A stretch of DNA of 64,000 nt from NCBI GenBank assembly GCA_023386885.1, contig JAEWIX010000084.1, positions 8,377-72,376 on the forward strand, given 5' to 3'. Shown here piece by piece: positions 8,496 to 17,486 of the stretch. Position numbers and translations under genes: made by a program. Below the pieces are notes generated by a model. That model searched no databases and was not told the DNA's origin. It saw only the letters and a list, made by a program, of their open reading frames with translations. This stretch comes from Pseudomonadota bacterium. GTDB lineage: Bacteria; Pseudomonadota; Alphaproteobacteria; Rhizobiales; Xanthobacteraceae. The stretch's first letter is position 1; each line of letters starts with the position of its first letter.

Positions 8496-9254
8496 ATGAA
8501 GCAGAAAGACGTACTCAGGCAACTGACCACTCCGATCGGTGCCCCGGCCTTTCCACGCGGGCCGTTCCGGTTCACCAATCGCGAATATCTCAACATTCTC
8601 TATCGGACCGACATCGAGGCATTACGCGCCGTCGTTCCGGAACCGCTCGAAATCGACGAACCGCTGGTGCGCTGGGAAATCATGCGGATGCCCGACGTCT
8701 CGGGCCTCGGCGATTACACCGAATGCGGGCAAGCCGTTCAGGTGCGGTTCGGTGAGGAAAAGGGCGAATACCTGCACGCGATGTATCTCGACAACCTGCC
8801 GGCGCTGGCATCCGGCCGCGAGATCAGCGCCTACCCGAAAGTAATCGGCAAGCCACGGCTCTACGTCGATTCCGATACGCTGGTCGGCACGCTGGACTAC
8901 GGCACCTTGCGCGTCGCCACCGCCACCATGGGTTACAAGCACCGCGCCATGGATCTCGAGGTCGCCCGCAAGGAGATCTGCGTTCCCACCTTCATGCTGA
9001 AGATCCTCTGGACCTATGACAGCCCGAAACCGGCAGGTGAGCCGCGCATCTGCGAGTTGCTGCGCACCGAGATCACCGACATCACCGTCAAGGGCGCATG
9101 GACCGGACCGGCGCGACTGGAACTGTTCGCGCACGCGCTGGCGCCGATGGCGGACTTCCCGGTCCGCGAAGTGATCGGGGCCAGTCACATCCTGACCGAT
9201 CTGACGCTCGCGCGCGCCAAGCGTTGCTACAACTATCTCGACAACGCCGCATAG
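8496..9254 (+). CDS. Acetoacetate decarboxylase family protein
   Basis: Decarboxylates a beta-keto acid (acetoacetate to acetone and CO2 in the classic enzyme) through a lysine Schiff base. From ATG 8496 (GGGAGG 7 bases upstream) the protein is 252 residues and its numbering falls in line with the Clostridium enzyme: Arg29, Glu61, Glu76 and Lys115 (in SAYPKVIGKP) are all present. The classical second lysine, Lys116, is Val here. This register strongly supports the start choice over the longer ORF from 8448. The conserved AraC-type promoter element lies upstream. A dehydrogenase and a CoA-transferase follow on the same strand, suggesting a short-chain keto-acid or carnitine-like pathway. Confidence 0.9.
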   Translation: MKQKDVLRQLTTPIGAPAFPRGPFRFTNREYLNILYRTDIEALRAVVPEPLEIDEPLVRWEIMRMPDVSGLGDYTECGQAVQVRFGEEKGEYLHAMYLDNLPALASGREISAYPKVIGKPRLYVDSDTLVGTLDYGTLRVATATMGYKHRAMDLEVARKEICVPTFMLKILWTYDSPKPAGEPRICELLRTEITDITVKGAWTGPARLELFAHALAPMADFPVREVIGASHILTDLTLARAKRCYNYLDNAA

Positions 9255-9364
9255 CGACCAAACGGCCGAAGCCCCGCCGCGTTCAGCGGCGACGCGTCAG
9301 CGAATTTCCGAAGCGAGCTTCCAATATCAGCGCGTCAGCACGCGCACACGGACGGGAGAAGGCC

Positions 9365-10339
9365 ATGTCGTCAGAAGCAAACCATTCGGCGATGCTCGAC
9401 CGCTATCGCAACACCTGCGTGATCGGTGCGGGTGTGATCGGCGCCTCATGGACGGCGCTGTTTTTGGCGCACGGCCTGAACGTTGTGGTCAACGATCCAC
9501 AACCGAACATTGAAGACGTTGTCCGAACCATGCTGACGAAAGCCGCGCCGACATTGAAGGCGCTCGGCCTTCCCCACGAAGGATTGGAGAAGAACCTGCG
9601 CTTCGAGGCTGATCTTGAACGCGCCGTCGCCGGCGTCGACTTGATTCAGGAGAACGGCCCGGAAAATCCGGAATGGAAACAAAAACTGTGGGCGCGGGTC
9701 GAACCGGCACTGCCGAAGCACGCGCTGCTGTTGTCGTCGAGTTCGGCGCGCCCAGCGACCGAGCAAGGCAAGCTGATGAAAGACGCGAGCCGCCTGCTGG
9801 TCGGCCATCCGTTTAATCCACCGCACCTCATTCCGCTCGTCGAAGTGGTTCCCGGCGAGCAGACCTCGCCGGAAGCCACTGCCGACGCGGTCGCATTCTA
9901 CGAAGCGCTCGGCAAGGTACCGCGCGTACTGAAGAAGGAAATCCAGGGTTTCGTCGCCAACCGGCTGCAACGCGCCATCATGCGCGAGGCCTGTTATCTG
10001 GTGCAGGAAGGCGTGGTGACCGTCGATGAACTCGACGACATCGTCACCAGTTCGATCGGCCTTCGCTGGGCCGTGAACGGGCCGTTCAGTTCGTTCCACA
10101 TGGGCGGCGGCCCGAAGGGACTGGAGTCGTTCTTCCAGCACCTCGGCAAGAACATGGCAGTGTCGTTCAAGATCATTCCGCAAGTCGAACTCGACGAGAA
10201 GCTTCAGCGGGTCATCATCGATCAGGCCGCCGCATCGTTCGGCAGAACGCCGATCCCGCAGATGGAGCGCAAGCGCGACGATTCCCAACTGGCGATTCTG
10301 CATGCGCTGGCGGGGGTCGATACATCAAAGCTCGATTGA
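9365..10339 (+). CDS. 3-hydroxyacyl-CoA dehydrogenase family protein (carnitine dehydrogenase/gulonate dehydrogenase-like)
   Basis: NAD-dependent beta-hydroxy acid dehydrogenase, 324 residues from ATG 9365 (GGGAGAAGG just upstream). The N-terminus has the Rossmann loop GAGVIGASW; the core has SSSSARP and the catalytic GHPFNPPHLIPLVEVV segment near residue 145, and the C-terminal all-helical domain follows. The length and these motifs resemble L-carnitine 3-dehydrogenase and lambda-crystallin/L-gulonate dehydrogenase more than the longer fatty-acid oxidation enzymes. It lies between acetoacetate decarboxylase and a CaiB-like CoA-transferase, and a CaiC-like ligase is nearby, so a carnitine-like substrate is a reasonable but unproven guess. 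Confidence 0.88.
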   Translation: MSSEANHSAMLDRYRNTCVIGAGVIGASWTALFLAHGLNVVVNDPQPNIEDVVRTMLTKAAPTLKALGLPHEGLEKNLRFEADLERAVAGVDLIQENGPENPEWKQKLWARVEPALPKHALLLSSSSARPATEQGKLMKDASRLLVGHPFNPPHLIPLVEVVPGEQTSPEATADAVAFYEALGKVPRVLKKEIQGFVANRLQRAIMREACYLVQEGVVTVDELDDIVTSSIGLRWAVNGPFSSFHMGGGPKGLESFFQHLGKNMAVSFKIIPQVELDEKLQRVIIDQAAASFGRTPIPQMERKRDDSQLAILHALAGVDTSKLD

Positions 10340-10379
10340 TCGCTTGCTTCAGGCACATTGCAGTTCAGGGAGGGATACC

Positions 10380-11582
10380 ATGACCGGAATTCTTGAGGGC
10401 TTGAAAGTGATCGATTGCGGCAGTTTCATCGCCGCCGCCATCGCCGGCACGGTGATGGCGGACTTCGGCGCCGACGTCATCAAGGTCGAACCGCCCGGCA
10501 GCGGCGACGCCTATCGCCACGTCACCCGCAATCCGGGGATGCCGAAGTCGGAACACAATTACGGCTGGCTGCTCGACAACCGCAGCAAACGCGGCCTCGC
10601 GCTCAACCTCGCCTCACCCGCCGGACAGGATGTGCTGCATAACCTCGTCAAAAACGCGGATGTCTTCATCACCAATCAGCCGCTCGCCGTGCGCAAGAAA
10701 CTGCGAACCGACTACGAGACGCTGGCCGCGCTGAACGACCGGCTGATCTACGCGTCCTTCACCGGTTACGGCGAGACCGGCGACGAATCCGGCAAGCCGG
10801 GTTTCGACCTCACCGCCTACTGGGCACGCTCCGGCCTGATGGATCAGGTGGTACCGCACGCCGGCGCGACACCGGCCCGCGCGCTGAGCGGCATGGGCGA
10901 TCACCCCTCCGGCGTGTCGCTGTTCTCCGCGATCATGCTGGCGCTCTATCAGCGCGAACGCACCGGGCGCGGCGCCCATGTCGGCTCGTCGCTGATCGCC
11001 AACGGCGTCTGGGCCAACGGCGTCTGGGCGCAGGCAGCGCTGTGCGGCGCGGCGTTCCAGCCACGACCGCCGCGCGAACAGAGTTTCAACGCGCTGTCCT
11101 GCTACTATCGCTGCCACGACGGCGGCTGGCTGCTGCTCGCGCTCGTCAATGAAGACAAGCATTGGCCGGTGCTGGCGAAATGCCTCGGCCGCGAGGAGTT
11201 GCCGTCCGACCCGCGCTTTGCCGACCGCGCCGCACGCTCGAAGAATTCGACGGCATTGATCGCGGAACTCGATGCGGCCTTCGCCACGCGCGACAGCGGC
11301 GACTGGCGTGCGCTGTTCATGGCCAACGGGCTGGTGTTCGAAGCGGTGGCGACGATGGATCAGGTCGCCAACGACCCGCAGATGCGCGAAACCGAGGTGC
11401 TGCTGCCGTTCGAAAGCGACACCATGATGACGGTGAACAGTCCGTTCTTCGTCACCGGTGCCAACAAAGTGGCGCCACGCAAGCCGCCCGAACTCGGCGA
11501 GCACAACGAGCAGATCTTGCGCGAGGCCGGTTATGACGACGCCGCGATCGCGCAACTGCGCGACAGCAAAGCGATCGGATAA
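10380..11582 (+). CDS. CoA-transferase family III (CaiB/BaiF-like)
   Basis: Transfers CoA between acids. The protein is 400 residues from ATG 10380, with GGGAGG 6 bases upstream. The N-terminus LEGLKVIDCGSFIAAAIAG followed by LADFGA-type and IKVEPPGSGD segments is the family III signature, and FDLTAYWARSGLMD near residue 140 contains the expected active-site Asp region. Only 40 bases separate it from the dehydrogenase stop, so the two are likely one operon. It ends 45 bases from the stop of the convergent CaiC-like ligase. Donor and acceptor acids cannot be told from sequence. Confidence 0.92.
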   Translation: MTGILEGLKVIDCGSFIAAAIAGTVMADFGADVIKVEPPGSGDAYRHVTRNPGMPKSEHNYGWLLDNRSKRGLALNLASPAGQDVLHNLVKNADVFITNQPLAVRKKLRTDYETLAALNDRLIYASFTGYGETGDESGKPGFDLTAYWARSGLMDQVVPHAGATPARALSGMGDHPSGVSLFSAIMLALYQRERTGRGAHVGSSLIANGVWANGVWAQAALCGAAFQPRPPREQSFNALSCYYRCHDGGWLLLALVNEDKHWPVLAKCLGREELPSDPRFADRAARSKNSTALIAELDAAFATRDSGDWRALFMANGLVFEAVATMDQVANDPQMRETEVLLPFESDTMMTVNSPFFVTGANKVAPRKPPELGEHNEQILREAGYDDAAIAQLRDSKAIG

Positions 11583-11627
11583 CGTGATCTACACGGCGCG
11601 GCTTTGCACCGGCGCGGCGAAAGCGGG

Positions 11628-13250
11628 TTAGCCGACCTTTTGCCGTTTGATCTCGACGCCGGCCTTGACGCGATCCCAGGTATCTTCGGTGATGCCCTGC
11701 TGTCGCAGAATGTACTTCTCGACTTTCTGCGTCGGCGTGCGCGGCAGGTCCGCGAGCAGGCGAACGTAGCGCGGCAGCATGAAGTGCGCCAAACGCGGTT
11801 GCAGGAATTCGAGCAGCTCCAGCGGCTCGATCACCTCGCCCGGCACCGTGGCGACCACGGCCAGCACGTCGTCCTCGGCCAGTTCGTTCGGCACGGCGAC
11901 GACAGCGCATTCCCGCACCTTCGGGTGCGCGAGGATTTCGGCCTCGACCTCGAACGATGAAATGTTCTCGCCGCGCCGGCGGATCGCATCTTTCATGCGA
12001 TCGACGAAGAAGTAATTGCCGTCGACATCGCGGCGGAATGCGTCGCCAGTGTGAAACCAGCCGTTGCGCCAGGCCTTCACGGTCGCCTCGGCATCCTTGT
12101 AGTAGCCGGAATTCAGCGCCCACGGCGCCTCGCTGCGAATGATCAACTGGCCGATAGTGCCCACCGGCACTTCGCAATCATTGTCATCGACGACCCGCAG
12201 TTCGTTGCCCGGCCGCTGCTGCCCGCAGGTGCCTATGGCTTGCGGATCAGGCTCCGACACGATCGGCACGTTGATCTCGGTCATGTTGAATAGGGTCCAG
12301 ACCTTGACGTCGAACCGATCCGCGAAGGTGCGCCAGTCGTCCGGCAGCGGGATCATCGTCACTTTCCGCAACGTGTGATCGCGATCGTCGGCGGCGGGCG
12401 GGCGCTTCGACAGGAAATTCGACATCACGCCGAGCAGGATAGTGTAGGTCGCGTTCATCGCGCGCACCGCAGGCCAGAACGCTTCGGTGGTGAAATCGCC
12501 GCCGATGCCGATGGTGCCGCCGCGATTGAGCATGCCGATCACCGGCAGCGTGCCGCCGACATGGAAGAACGGCAGGAAGGTGAGATAGCAGTCCTCCTCC
12601 CCCAGCATCGGAAACGCTTCGAGGCCACTCATGTGCCACATGTGCGCATACGACGACAGCACACCCTTCGAGCGCCCCGTGGTGCCGGAGGTGTAGATGA
12701 TCGACTGCACGTCCCACGGCTCGATTGCGCGTGCCAGTGGCGGCAATATCGCGGGGTCGGCGTCAAGCCCGGCCAACGATACGCGACGCAAACCGTCGAC
12801 GGTGGGCGCATCGCCGCCGGAAATGACCAGCGTGGTCAACGCGGCGCGGTCGATCGGAACGAGGCGCTCGACCAGATCGGCAGCGACGATCATGACGCGC
12901 GCATCGCCATTGGCGATGACGTGCGCCAGCAGATTGCCGCGATAGGCGGTGTTGATCGGAACATAGACCGCGCCGAGCCAGTTGATGGCGAACCAGACGC
13001 GCACGATATCGACGGTGTTGGGCATCCAGACGTTGACGTGATCGCCCTGCTTGACACCAAGCGCGGCAAGACCGGCGGCCATCCGCATCACCTCGTCGCG
13101 AAACGCGCGATAGCCGATGGCGCGACCGTCCGGCAGACGGATGTAGGGGCGGTCCGGATGCAACTCCGCGCGCTTCTCCAGCACGTAGCGCATCACGCAA
13201 TCCTCGCGTGCAGGAACGCGCGGATCAGGGCTCTGCGTTGCATCCGTCAT
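11628..13250 (-). CDS. Acyl-CoA ligase, crotonobetaine/carnitine--CoA ligase-like
   Basis: AMP-forming CoA ligase, 540 residues from ATG 13250, chosen over 13307 because GGGAGG lies 6 bases before it. Motifs in order: YTSGTTGRSKG near residue 175, FNMTEINVP near 320, the GWFHTGDAF segment near 405, and RRRGENISSFEVE near 430. The ending TPTQKVEKYILR replaces the usual TxxGK with TQK, as in the CaiC-like branch. A MarR-type operator (13284-13300) lies directly upstream. The opposing CoA-transferase ends nearby. Substrate unknown. Confidence 0.92.
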   Translation of the reverse strand: MTDATQSPDPRVPAREDCVMRYVLEKRAELHPDRPYIRLPDGRAIGYRAFRDEVMRMAAGLAALGVKQGDHVNVWMPNTVDIVRVWFAINWLGAVYVPINTAYRGNLLAHVIANGDARVMIVAADLVERLVPIDRAALTTLVISGGDAPTVDGLRRVSLAGLDADPAILPPLARAIEPWDVQSIIYTSGTTGRSKGVLSSYAHMWHMSGLEAFPMLGEEDCYLTFLPFFHVGGTLPVIGMLNRGGTIGIGGDFTTEAFWPAVRAMNATYTILLGVMSNFLSKRPPAADDRDHTLRKVTMIPLPDDWRTFADRFDVKVWTLFNMTEINVPIVSEPDPQAIGTCGQQRPGNELRVVDDNDCEVPVGTIGQLIIRSEAPWALNSGYYKDAEATVKAWRNGWFHTGDAFRRDVDGNYFFVDRMKDAIRRRGENISSFEVEAEILAHPKVRECAVVAVPNELAEDDVLAVVATVPGEVIEPLELLEFLQPRLAHFMLPRYVRLLADLPRTPTQKVEKYILRQQGITEDTWDRVKAGVEIKRQKVG

Positions 13251-13283
13251 GACGTGCCTCCCAGGCTGGCTTTTCCGAATTAT

Positions 13284-13300
13284 GTCAATGCATTTACCGA
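13284..13300 (-). promoter_or_regulatory. Probable MarR operator, site 1
   Basis: Minus strand TCGGTAAATGCATTGAC, 34 bases before the ligase ATG at 13250. It matches site 2 (13851-13868) with one change and site 3 (20808-20824) with few. The core GTAAATGCATTGAC is a 14-bp palindrome apart from one mismatched pair, as expected for a MarR dimer. Confidence 0.7.
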
Positions 13301-13317
13301 TTTGCAAGACGACGCGA

Positions 13318-13836
13318 TCACTTCGTGCGCGCCGCCTTCAGCCCACGGCTGATGCTGGCAAGCACGTCGATGCAGGCGGAGATCTGCGCCATCGACACGT
13401 TCGCCGTTCCCTGCCGGAAAAAATCGATGGTGCGCAGATGCAGCTCGCGCCAGGCGGCGATGCCGTCCGGCGTCAGGCGGACGATCCGGCTGCGGCGATC
13501 TGTCTTATCCTCGATGCGCTCGGCAAGTCCGGCGCGCTCGAGCCGCTTCAACACTGCGTCCATGTTCTGGCGACTGACCGCCAGATAGCCGTAGAGCGCG
13601 GAGAACGACATGCCGTTTTCCGGATCGCGATACAGCGCGCCCAAGGTCGCGCCTTGCACCGCCGAAATGCCGAGTTCACGCAGCGCCGCCGTCTGGTAGA
13701 CGTTCTCGGTTTGAAACAGGCGGAAGAACAACTTGTTGCTCAATTCCTCGCGCGGCGACAGCGCAACGTCCTTTGCGACGTCTTTCGCCGCCTGACGACC
13801 CGTCGCGGTGCGCCCGCGTTTTGCTTGTTGCTTCAT
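13318..13836 (-). CDS. MarR family transcriptional regulator
   Basis: A 172-residue winged-helix regulator. Residues about 60-150 show the MarR fold: FSALYGYLAVSRQNMDAVLKRLERAGLAERIEDKTDRRSRI, where the recognition helix (SRQNMDAVLKRLE) and the beta-wing DRRSR are clear. The N-terminal 30 residues are basic and probably disordered. GGGAGG lies 3 bases before the ATG. It sits between the CaiC-like ligase (same strand) and the carboxylase (divergent), and the operator-like repeat lies 15 bases upstream of its own start, so autoregulation is likely. The ligand is probably an acyl-CoA or aromatic acid; that is inference. Confidence 0.92.
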   Translation of the reverse strand: MKQQAKRGRTATGRQAAKDVAKDVALSPREELSNKLFFRLFQTENVYQTAALRELGISAVQGATLGALYRDPENGMSFSALYGYLAVSRQNMDAVLKRLERAGLAERIEDKTDRRSRIVRLTPDGIAAWRELHLRTIDFFRQGTANVSMAQISACIDVLASISRGLKAARTK

Positions 13837-13850
13837 CGGCCTCCCTCAAT

Positions 13851-13868
13851 TCGGTAAATGTATTGACA
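13851..13868 (+). promoter_or_regulatory. Probable MarR operator, site 2
   Basis: TCGGTAAATGTATTGACA between the divergent MarR and carboxylase genes. Its last six bases are the TTGACA -35 box of the promoter reading towards the carboxylase, so a bound repressor would block that promoter. Confidence 0.7.
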
Positions 13869-13891
13869 CGAATTTCCGGCGTCCATAGTTT
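13863..13891 (+). promoter_or_regulatory. Candidate sigma-70 promoter of the carboxylase gene
   Basis: TTGACA (13863-13868), 17-base spacer, TAGTTT (13886-13891). The -35 is a perfect match and overlaps the operator. The ATG follows about 117 bases downstream. Confidence 0.5.
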
Positions 13892-14007
13892 TGTGCGATC
13901 AAATTCCCGCGGAATGCCGGACGACGCCCGATGTCATGGGCTCCACGCGGCGCGCGACCGTCGATGCAGGCCTCTGTTGTGCCTGCAGACTATCAAAAAG
14001 GCCAGTC

Positions 14008-17000
14008 ATGCCGTTCCAGAAGATTCTGATCGCCAATCGCGGGGAAATCGCGCTGCGGATCGCCCGCGCCGCCGCCGAACTCGGCATTGCCACGGTCGCG
14101 GTGGCGCCGGCGGACGACCGCACCTCCGCGCACGCCGCGACCGCCGCGGAATTTTACGAACTCCCCGGCCAGGGCGCGGCGGCCTATCTGTCGATCGATG
14201 CCATCCTAGAAGTCGCGGAGCGCGCCGGCTGCGACGCCGTCCATCCCGGCTACGGCTTCCTCTCTGAGAGCGCCGCTTTCGCGCGCGCGGCGGCGGCGAA
14301 AGGCATCACCTTCATCGGCCCGGCGCCCGAGGCCCTCGACCTGTTCGGCGACAAGGCCAAGGCGCGTGCGCTGGCGCGGACCTGCGGCGTCCCCGTACCG
14401 GACGGCAACGACGCCACGGCAACGCGCGAGCAGGCGGCCGCCTTTCTCGATCAGCTTGGCTCCGGCGGCGCCATCATGATCAAGGCGGTGGCCGGCGGCG
14501 GCGGCCGCGGCATGCGCATCGTCCGTGCGCCGGCTGAACTGGATGCCGCGTGGCAACGCTGCCAATCCGAGGCCAAGGCCGCGTTCGGCAACGACGCCCT
14601 TTATGTCGAACGCTATCTGCCGAGCGTGCGCCATATCGAGGTGCAAGTTGTCGGCGACGGCACAAGCGTCATCCACCTCGGCGAGCGCGAATGCACCATT
14701 CAACGCCGCCACCAGAAGCTGATCGAGATCGCGCCGAGCCCCGGATTGTCCGCAGCAACCCGCAAGGCGATTTGCGACGCAGCCATTATCATGGCGGCGA
14801 AGGTCGGCTATCGCAGCCTCGGCACGTTCGAATTCCTGGTGCCGACCGACGGCGACGGCTTTGTCTTCATCGAGGCCAATCCGCGCTTGCAAGTCGAGCA
14901 TACTGTGACGGAGGAAGTCTTCGGCGTCGATCTGGTGAAGACGCAGATTCGCATCGCCGGTGGGGCCACGCTGGCTTCGCTGGGCCTCGATGCGGCCCGC
15001 ATCGCACCGCGTGGCGCCGCGATGCAGTTGCGCGTCAACATGGAAACGCTGTCGCCGGACGGCAACGCCAAGCCGAGCGGCGGCACGCTGCGCGCGTTCG
15101 ATCCTCCCTCTGGCCCCGGCGTGCGCGTCGATACCTTCGGCTACGCGGGCTATCGCACCAGCCCGCGTTATGACTCGCTGCTCGCCAAGATCATCGTCTC
15201 GTCACCGGAAAATTTCAGCGATACGCTCCAGCGCGGACGCCGCGCGCTACGCGATTTTCGCATCGACGGCGTCGCTACCAACATTCCGGTGCTGCGCGCC
15301 ATTCTCGACCAGCCGGATTTTGTCGCGGACCGGATCTCGACGAATTTCATCGAAACGCATCTCGATGCGATTCTTGCCACCGCAGCGCAATTCGATTCCA
15401 GCAATGGCACAGGCCGGACCAACGAACGCGCCCGCGCATCCAGCGATCCACTTGGCGTATTCGATAGCGCCGCCGCCATCACCCTGCCCGAACGCAACGC
15501 GTCATCAAACGCCGCATCGGCGCCGCTGCCGGAAGGCGCCATCCTCGTCGCCGCGCCGCTTCAGGGCACCATCGTCTCTTGCGATGTCGCGAGCGGCGAC
15601 ACCGTGCGTGCCGGCCAGCAGGTGCTGGTGGTCGAATCCATGAAGATGGAGCACCTCGTCACCGCGCCGGTGTCCGGCACGATCGACGGCCTGACGGTCG
15701 CGCCCGGCGATACCATCTTCGAAGGCGAGCCGCTGCTGCACATCATGCCGTCCGACGACGCCGAGGCAGGTGCAACAATAGAAGCCGCCATCGATCTCGA
15801 CCATATTCGCGGCGATCTCGCAGAGGCGCTTGCGCGCCGCGCCGCGCTCTACGACGAAAACCGGCCCGATGCCGTCGCCCGCCGCCGCAAGACCAATCAA
15901 CGCACCACGCGGGAAAACATCGCCGACCTGTGCGATCCTGACAGCTTCATCGAATATGGCGGATTGGCGCTCGCGTCGCAGCGCCATCGCCGTAGTGTCG
16001 ATGAATTGCTCCGCATGAGCCCGGCGGACGGCATGGTGACCGGCATCGGCGCCGTCAACGGCGCGCAGTTCGATGACGAGCAGGCGCGCTGCGCGGTGAT
16101 GGCTTATGACTACACGGTGTTCGCCGGCACGCAGGGCGTCACCAACCACAAGAAGAAAGACCGCCTGCTGACGCTGGCCGACAAATGGGCGCTGCCCGTG
16201 GTGGTATTCGCGGAAGGCGGCGGCGGGCGGCCCGGCGACGAATGGCCGACGCCGGCGGGGCTCGACACCACGACATTCCACCGCTTTGGCGATCTGAACG
16301 GCAAGGTGCCGACCATCGGGGTGGTCTCCGGCCGCTGCTTCGCCGGCAACGCCGCGCTGCTCGGCAGTTGCGACGTCATCATCGCGGACAAGACCTCGAA
16401 CATCGGCATGGGCGGCCCGGCGATGATCGAAGGCGGCGGCCTCGGCGTGTTTCGTCCCGAGGACATCGGCCCGGTGTCGGTGCAGGCAACCAACGGCGTG
16501 ATCGACATTCTGGTCAACGATGAAGCCGAAGGCGTCGCCGCTGCGAAGCAGTATCTCTCCTATTTCCAGGGCCGCATCGACCAGTGGAGTTGCGCCGATC
16601 AACGCCTGCTACGACAGTCCGTGCCGGAAAATCGGCTGCGGGCTTATGACATCCGCAGCGTGATCGATACGTTGGCCGACGCCGGCTCGGTGCTCGAACT
16701 GCGCTCGCGCTTCGGCGTCGGCATGATCACAGCGTTCATTCGCATCGAGGGCCGGCCGCTTGGGCTAATCGCCAACAACTCGCACCACCTCGGCGGCGCG
16801 ATCGACGCCGACGGTGCCGACAAGGCGACGCGCTTCATCCAGCTCTGCGACGCTTTCGATATTCCGGTGGTGTCGCTTTGCGACACGCCCGGCATGATGG
16901 TCGGCCCGGAGGTGGAGAAGACCGCGCAGGTGCGCCACGTCTCGCGCATGTTCGCGACCGGCGCGCGCTCCAGCATTCCGTTCTTCACCGTCGTGCTGCG

Positions 17001-17358
17001 CAAGGCTTACGGCCTCGGCGCATTGGCGATGACGGCGGGCAGCAGCCAGGCGTCGTTCTTCATCGTGGCGTGGCCGAGCGCGGAATTCGGCGCCATGGGC
17101 CTCGAAGGCGCGATCAAGCTCGCCTACCGCAAGGAGATGGCGGCCATCGAAGACCCGGCGGCGCGTAAGGCGTGGTTCGACGATATGGTCACCAAGTCCT
17201 ATGAAGAGAACAAGGCGCTGAGCAGCGCGACATTTCTGGAAGTCGACGACGTCATCGACCCGTGCGAAACTCGTCGCTGGATCATACGCGGCCTCAAGTC
17301 GGTCCCCCGCCCAAAGCGGACATCCGACCGCAAGGTGACGCGGGTCGATTTGTGGTGA
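14008..17358 (+). CDS. Single-chain acyl-CoA carboxylase (BC-BCCP-CT fusion)
   Basis: Biotin-dependent carboxylation of an acyl-CoA in one 1116-residue polypeptide. Order: biotin carboxylase (about 1-450; ILIANRGEIALRI, ATP-grasp GGGGRGMRIV, ECTIQRRHQKLIE), a linker, the biotinyl domain with ESMKMEHLV (biotin Lys 546), and an AccD/AccA-type carboxyltransferase (about 600-1116; VFAGTQGVTNHKKKDR, LCDTPGMMVGPE). The order matches the single-chain long-chain acyl-CoA carboxylases (LCC) known from mycobacteria and some alphaproteobacteria. ATG 14008 is chosen because the family starts there; the ribosome site is weak. MarR operator site 2 overlaps its promoter. An acyl-CoA ligase lies downstream on the same strand, separated by palindromic repeats. 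Confidence 0.93.
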   Translation: MPFQKILIANRGEIALRIARAAAELGIATVAVAPADDRTSAHAATAAEFYELPGQGAAAYLSIDAILEVAERAGCDAVHPGYGFLSESAAFARAAAAKGITFIGPAPEALDLFGDKAKARALARTCGVPVPDGNDATATREQAAAFLDQLGSGGAIMIKAVAGGGGRGMRIVRAPAELDAAWQRCQSEAKAAFGNDALYVERYLPSVRHIEVQVVGDGTSVIHLGERECTIQRRHQKLIEIAPSPGLSAATRKAICDAAIIMAAKVGYRSLGTFEFLVPTDGDGFVFIEANPRLQVEHTVTEEVFGVDLVKTQIRIAGGATLASLGLDAARIAPRGAAMQLRVNMETLSPDGNAKPSGGTLRAFDPPSGPGVRVDTFGYAGYRTSPRYDSLLAKIIVSSPENFSDTLQRGRRALRDFRIDGVATNIPVLRAILDQPDFVADRISTNFIETHLDAILATAAQFDSSNGTGRTNERARASSDPLGVFDSAAAITLPERNASSNAASAPLPEGAILVAAPLQGTIVSCDVASGDTVRAGQQVLVVESMKMEHLVTAPVSGTIDGLTVAPGDTIFEGEPLLHIMPSDDAEAGATIEAAIDLDHIRGDLAEALARRAALYDENRPDAVARRRKTNQRTTRENIADLCDPDSFIEYGGLALASQRHRRSVDELLRMSPADGMVTGIGAVNGAQFDDEQARCAVMAYDYTVFAGTQGVTNHKKKDRLLTLADKWALPVVVFAEGGGGRPGDEWPTPAGLDTTTFHRFGDLNGKVPTIGVVSGRCFAGNAALLGSCDVIIADKTSNIGMGGPAMIEGGGLGVFRPEDIGPVSVQATNGVIDILVNDEAEGVAAAKQYLSYFQGRIDQWSCADQRLLRQSVPENRLRAYDIRSVIDTLADAGSVLELRSRFGVGMITAFIRIEGRPLGLIANNSHHLGGAIDADGADKATRFIQLCDAFDIPVVSLCDTPGMMVGPEVEKTAQVRHVSRMFATGARSSIPFFTVVLRKAYGLGALAMTAGSSQASFFIVAWPSAEFGAMGLEGAIKLAYRKEMAAIEDPAARKAWFDDMVTKSYEENKALSSATFLEVDDVIDPCETRRWIIRGLKSVPRPKRTSDRKVTRVDLW

Positions 17359-17372
17359 TGCGATAAGAACAA

Positions 17373-17417
17373 AGCGTTTTCAAGCGAAGTGGATGCCGGT
17401 TCGCGTCAAGAAAACGC
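17373..17417. repeat. REP-like intergenic palindrome
   Basis: GCGTTTTC (17374-17381) and GAAAACGC (17410-17417) form inverted ends around AAGCGAAGTGGATGCCGGTT-type sequence. I recognise this as resembling an intergenic repeat common in Bradyrhizobium-type genomes; that recollection cannot be checked here. Confidence 0.55.
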
Positions 17418-17430
17418 GTCAATCTAGAAT

Positions 17431-17469
17431 CGAGAGTCTCGTTCCGATCCCATCGGAACGAGACTCTCG
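17431..17469. repeat. Perfect 18-bp inverted repeat before the ligase ribosome site
   Basis: CGAGAGTCTCGTTCCGAT (17431-17448), loop CCC, and its exact complement (17452-17469). It ends about 6 bases before the ribosome site CAGGAG. No U-run follows, so it is not a standard terminator. It could be a processing or stability hairpin or a dispersed repeat. Confidence 0.8.
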
Positions 17470-17486
17470 AAGAACAGGAGAACGCC

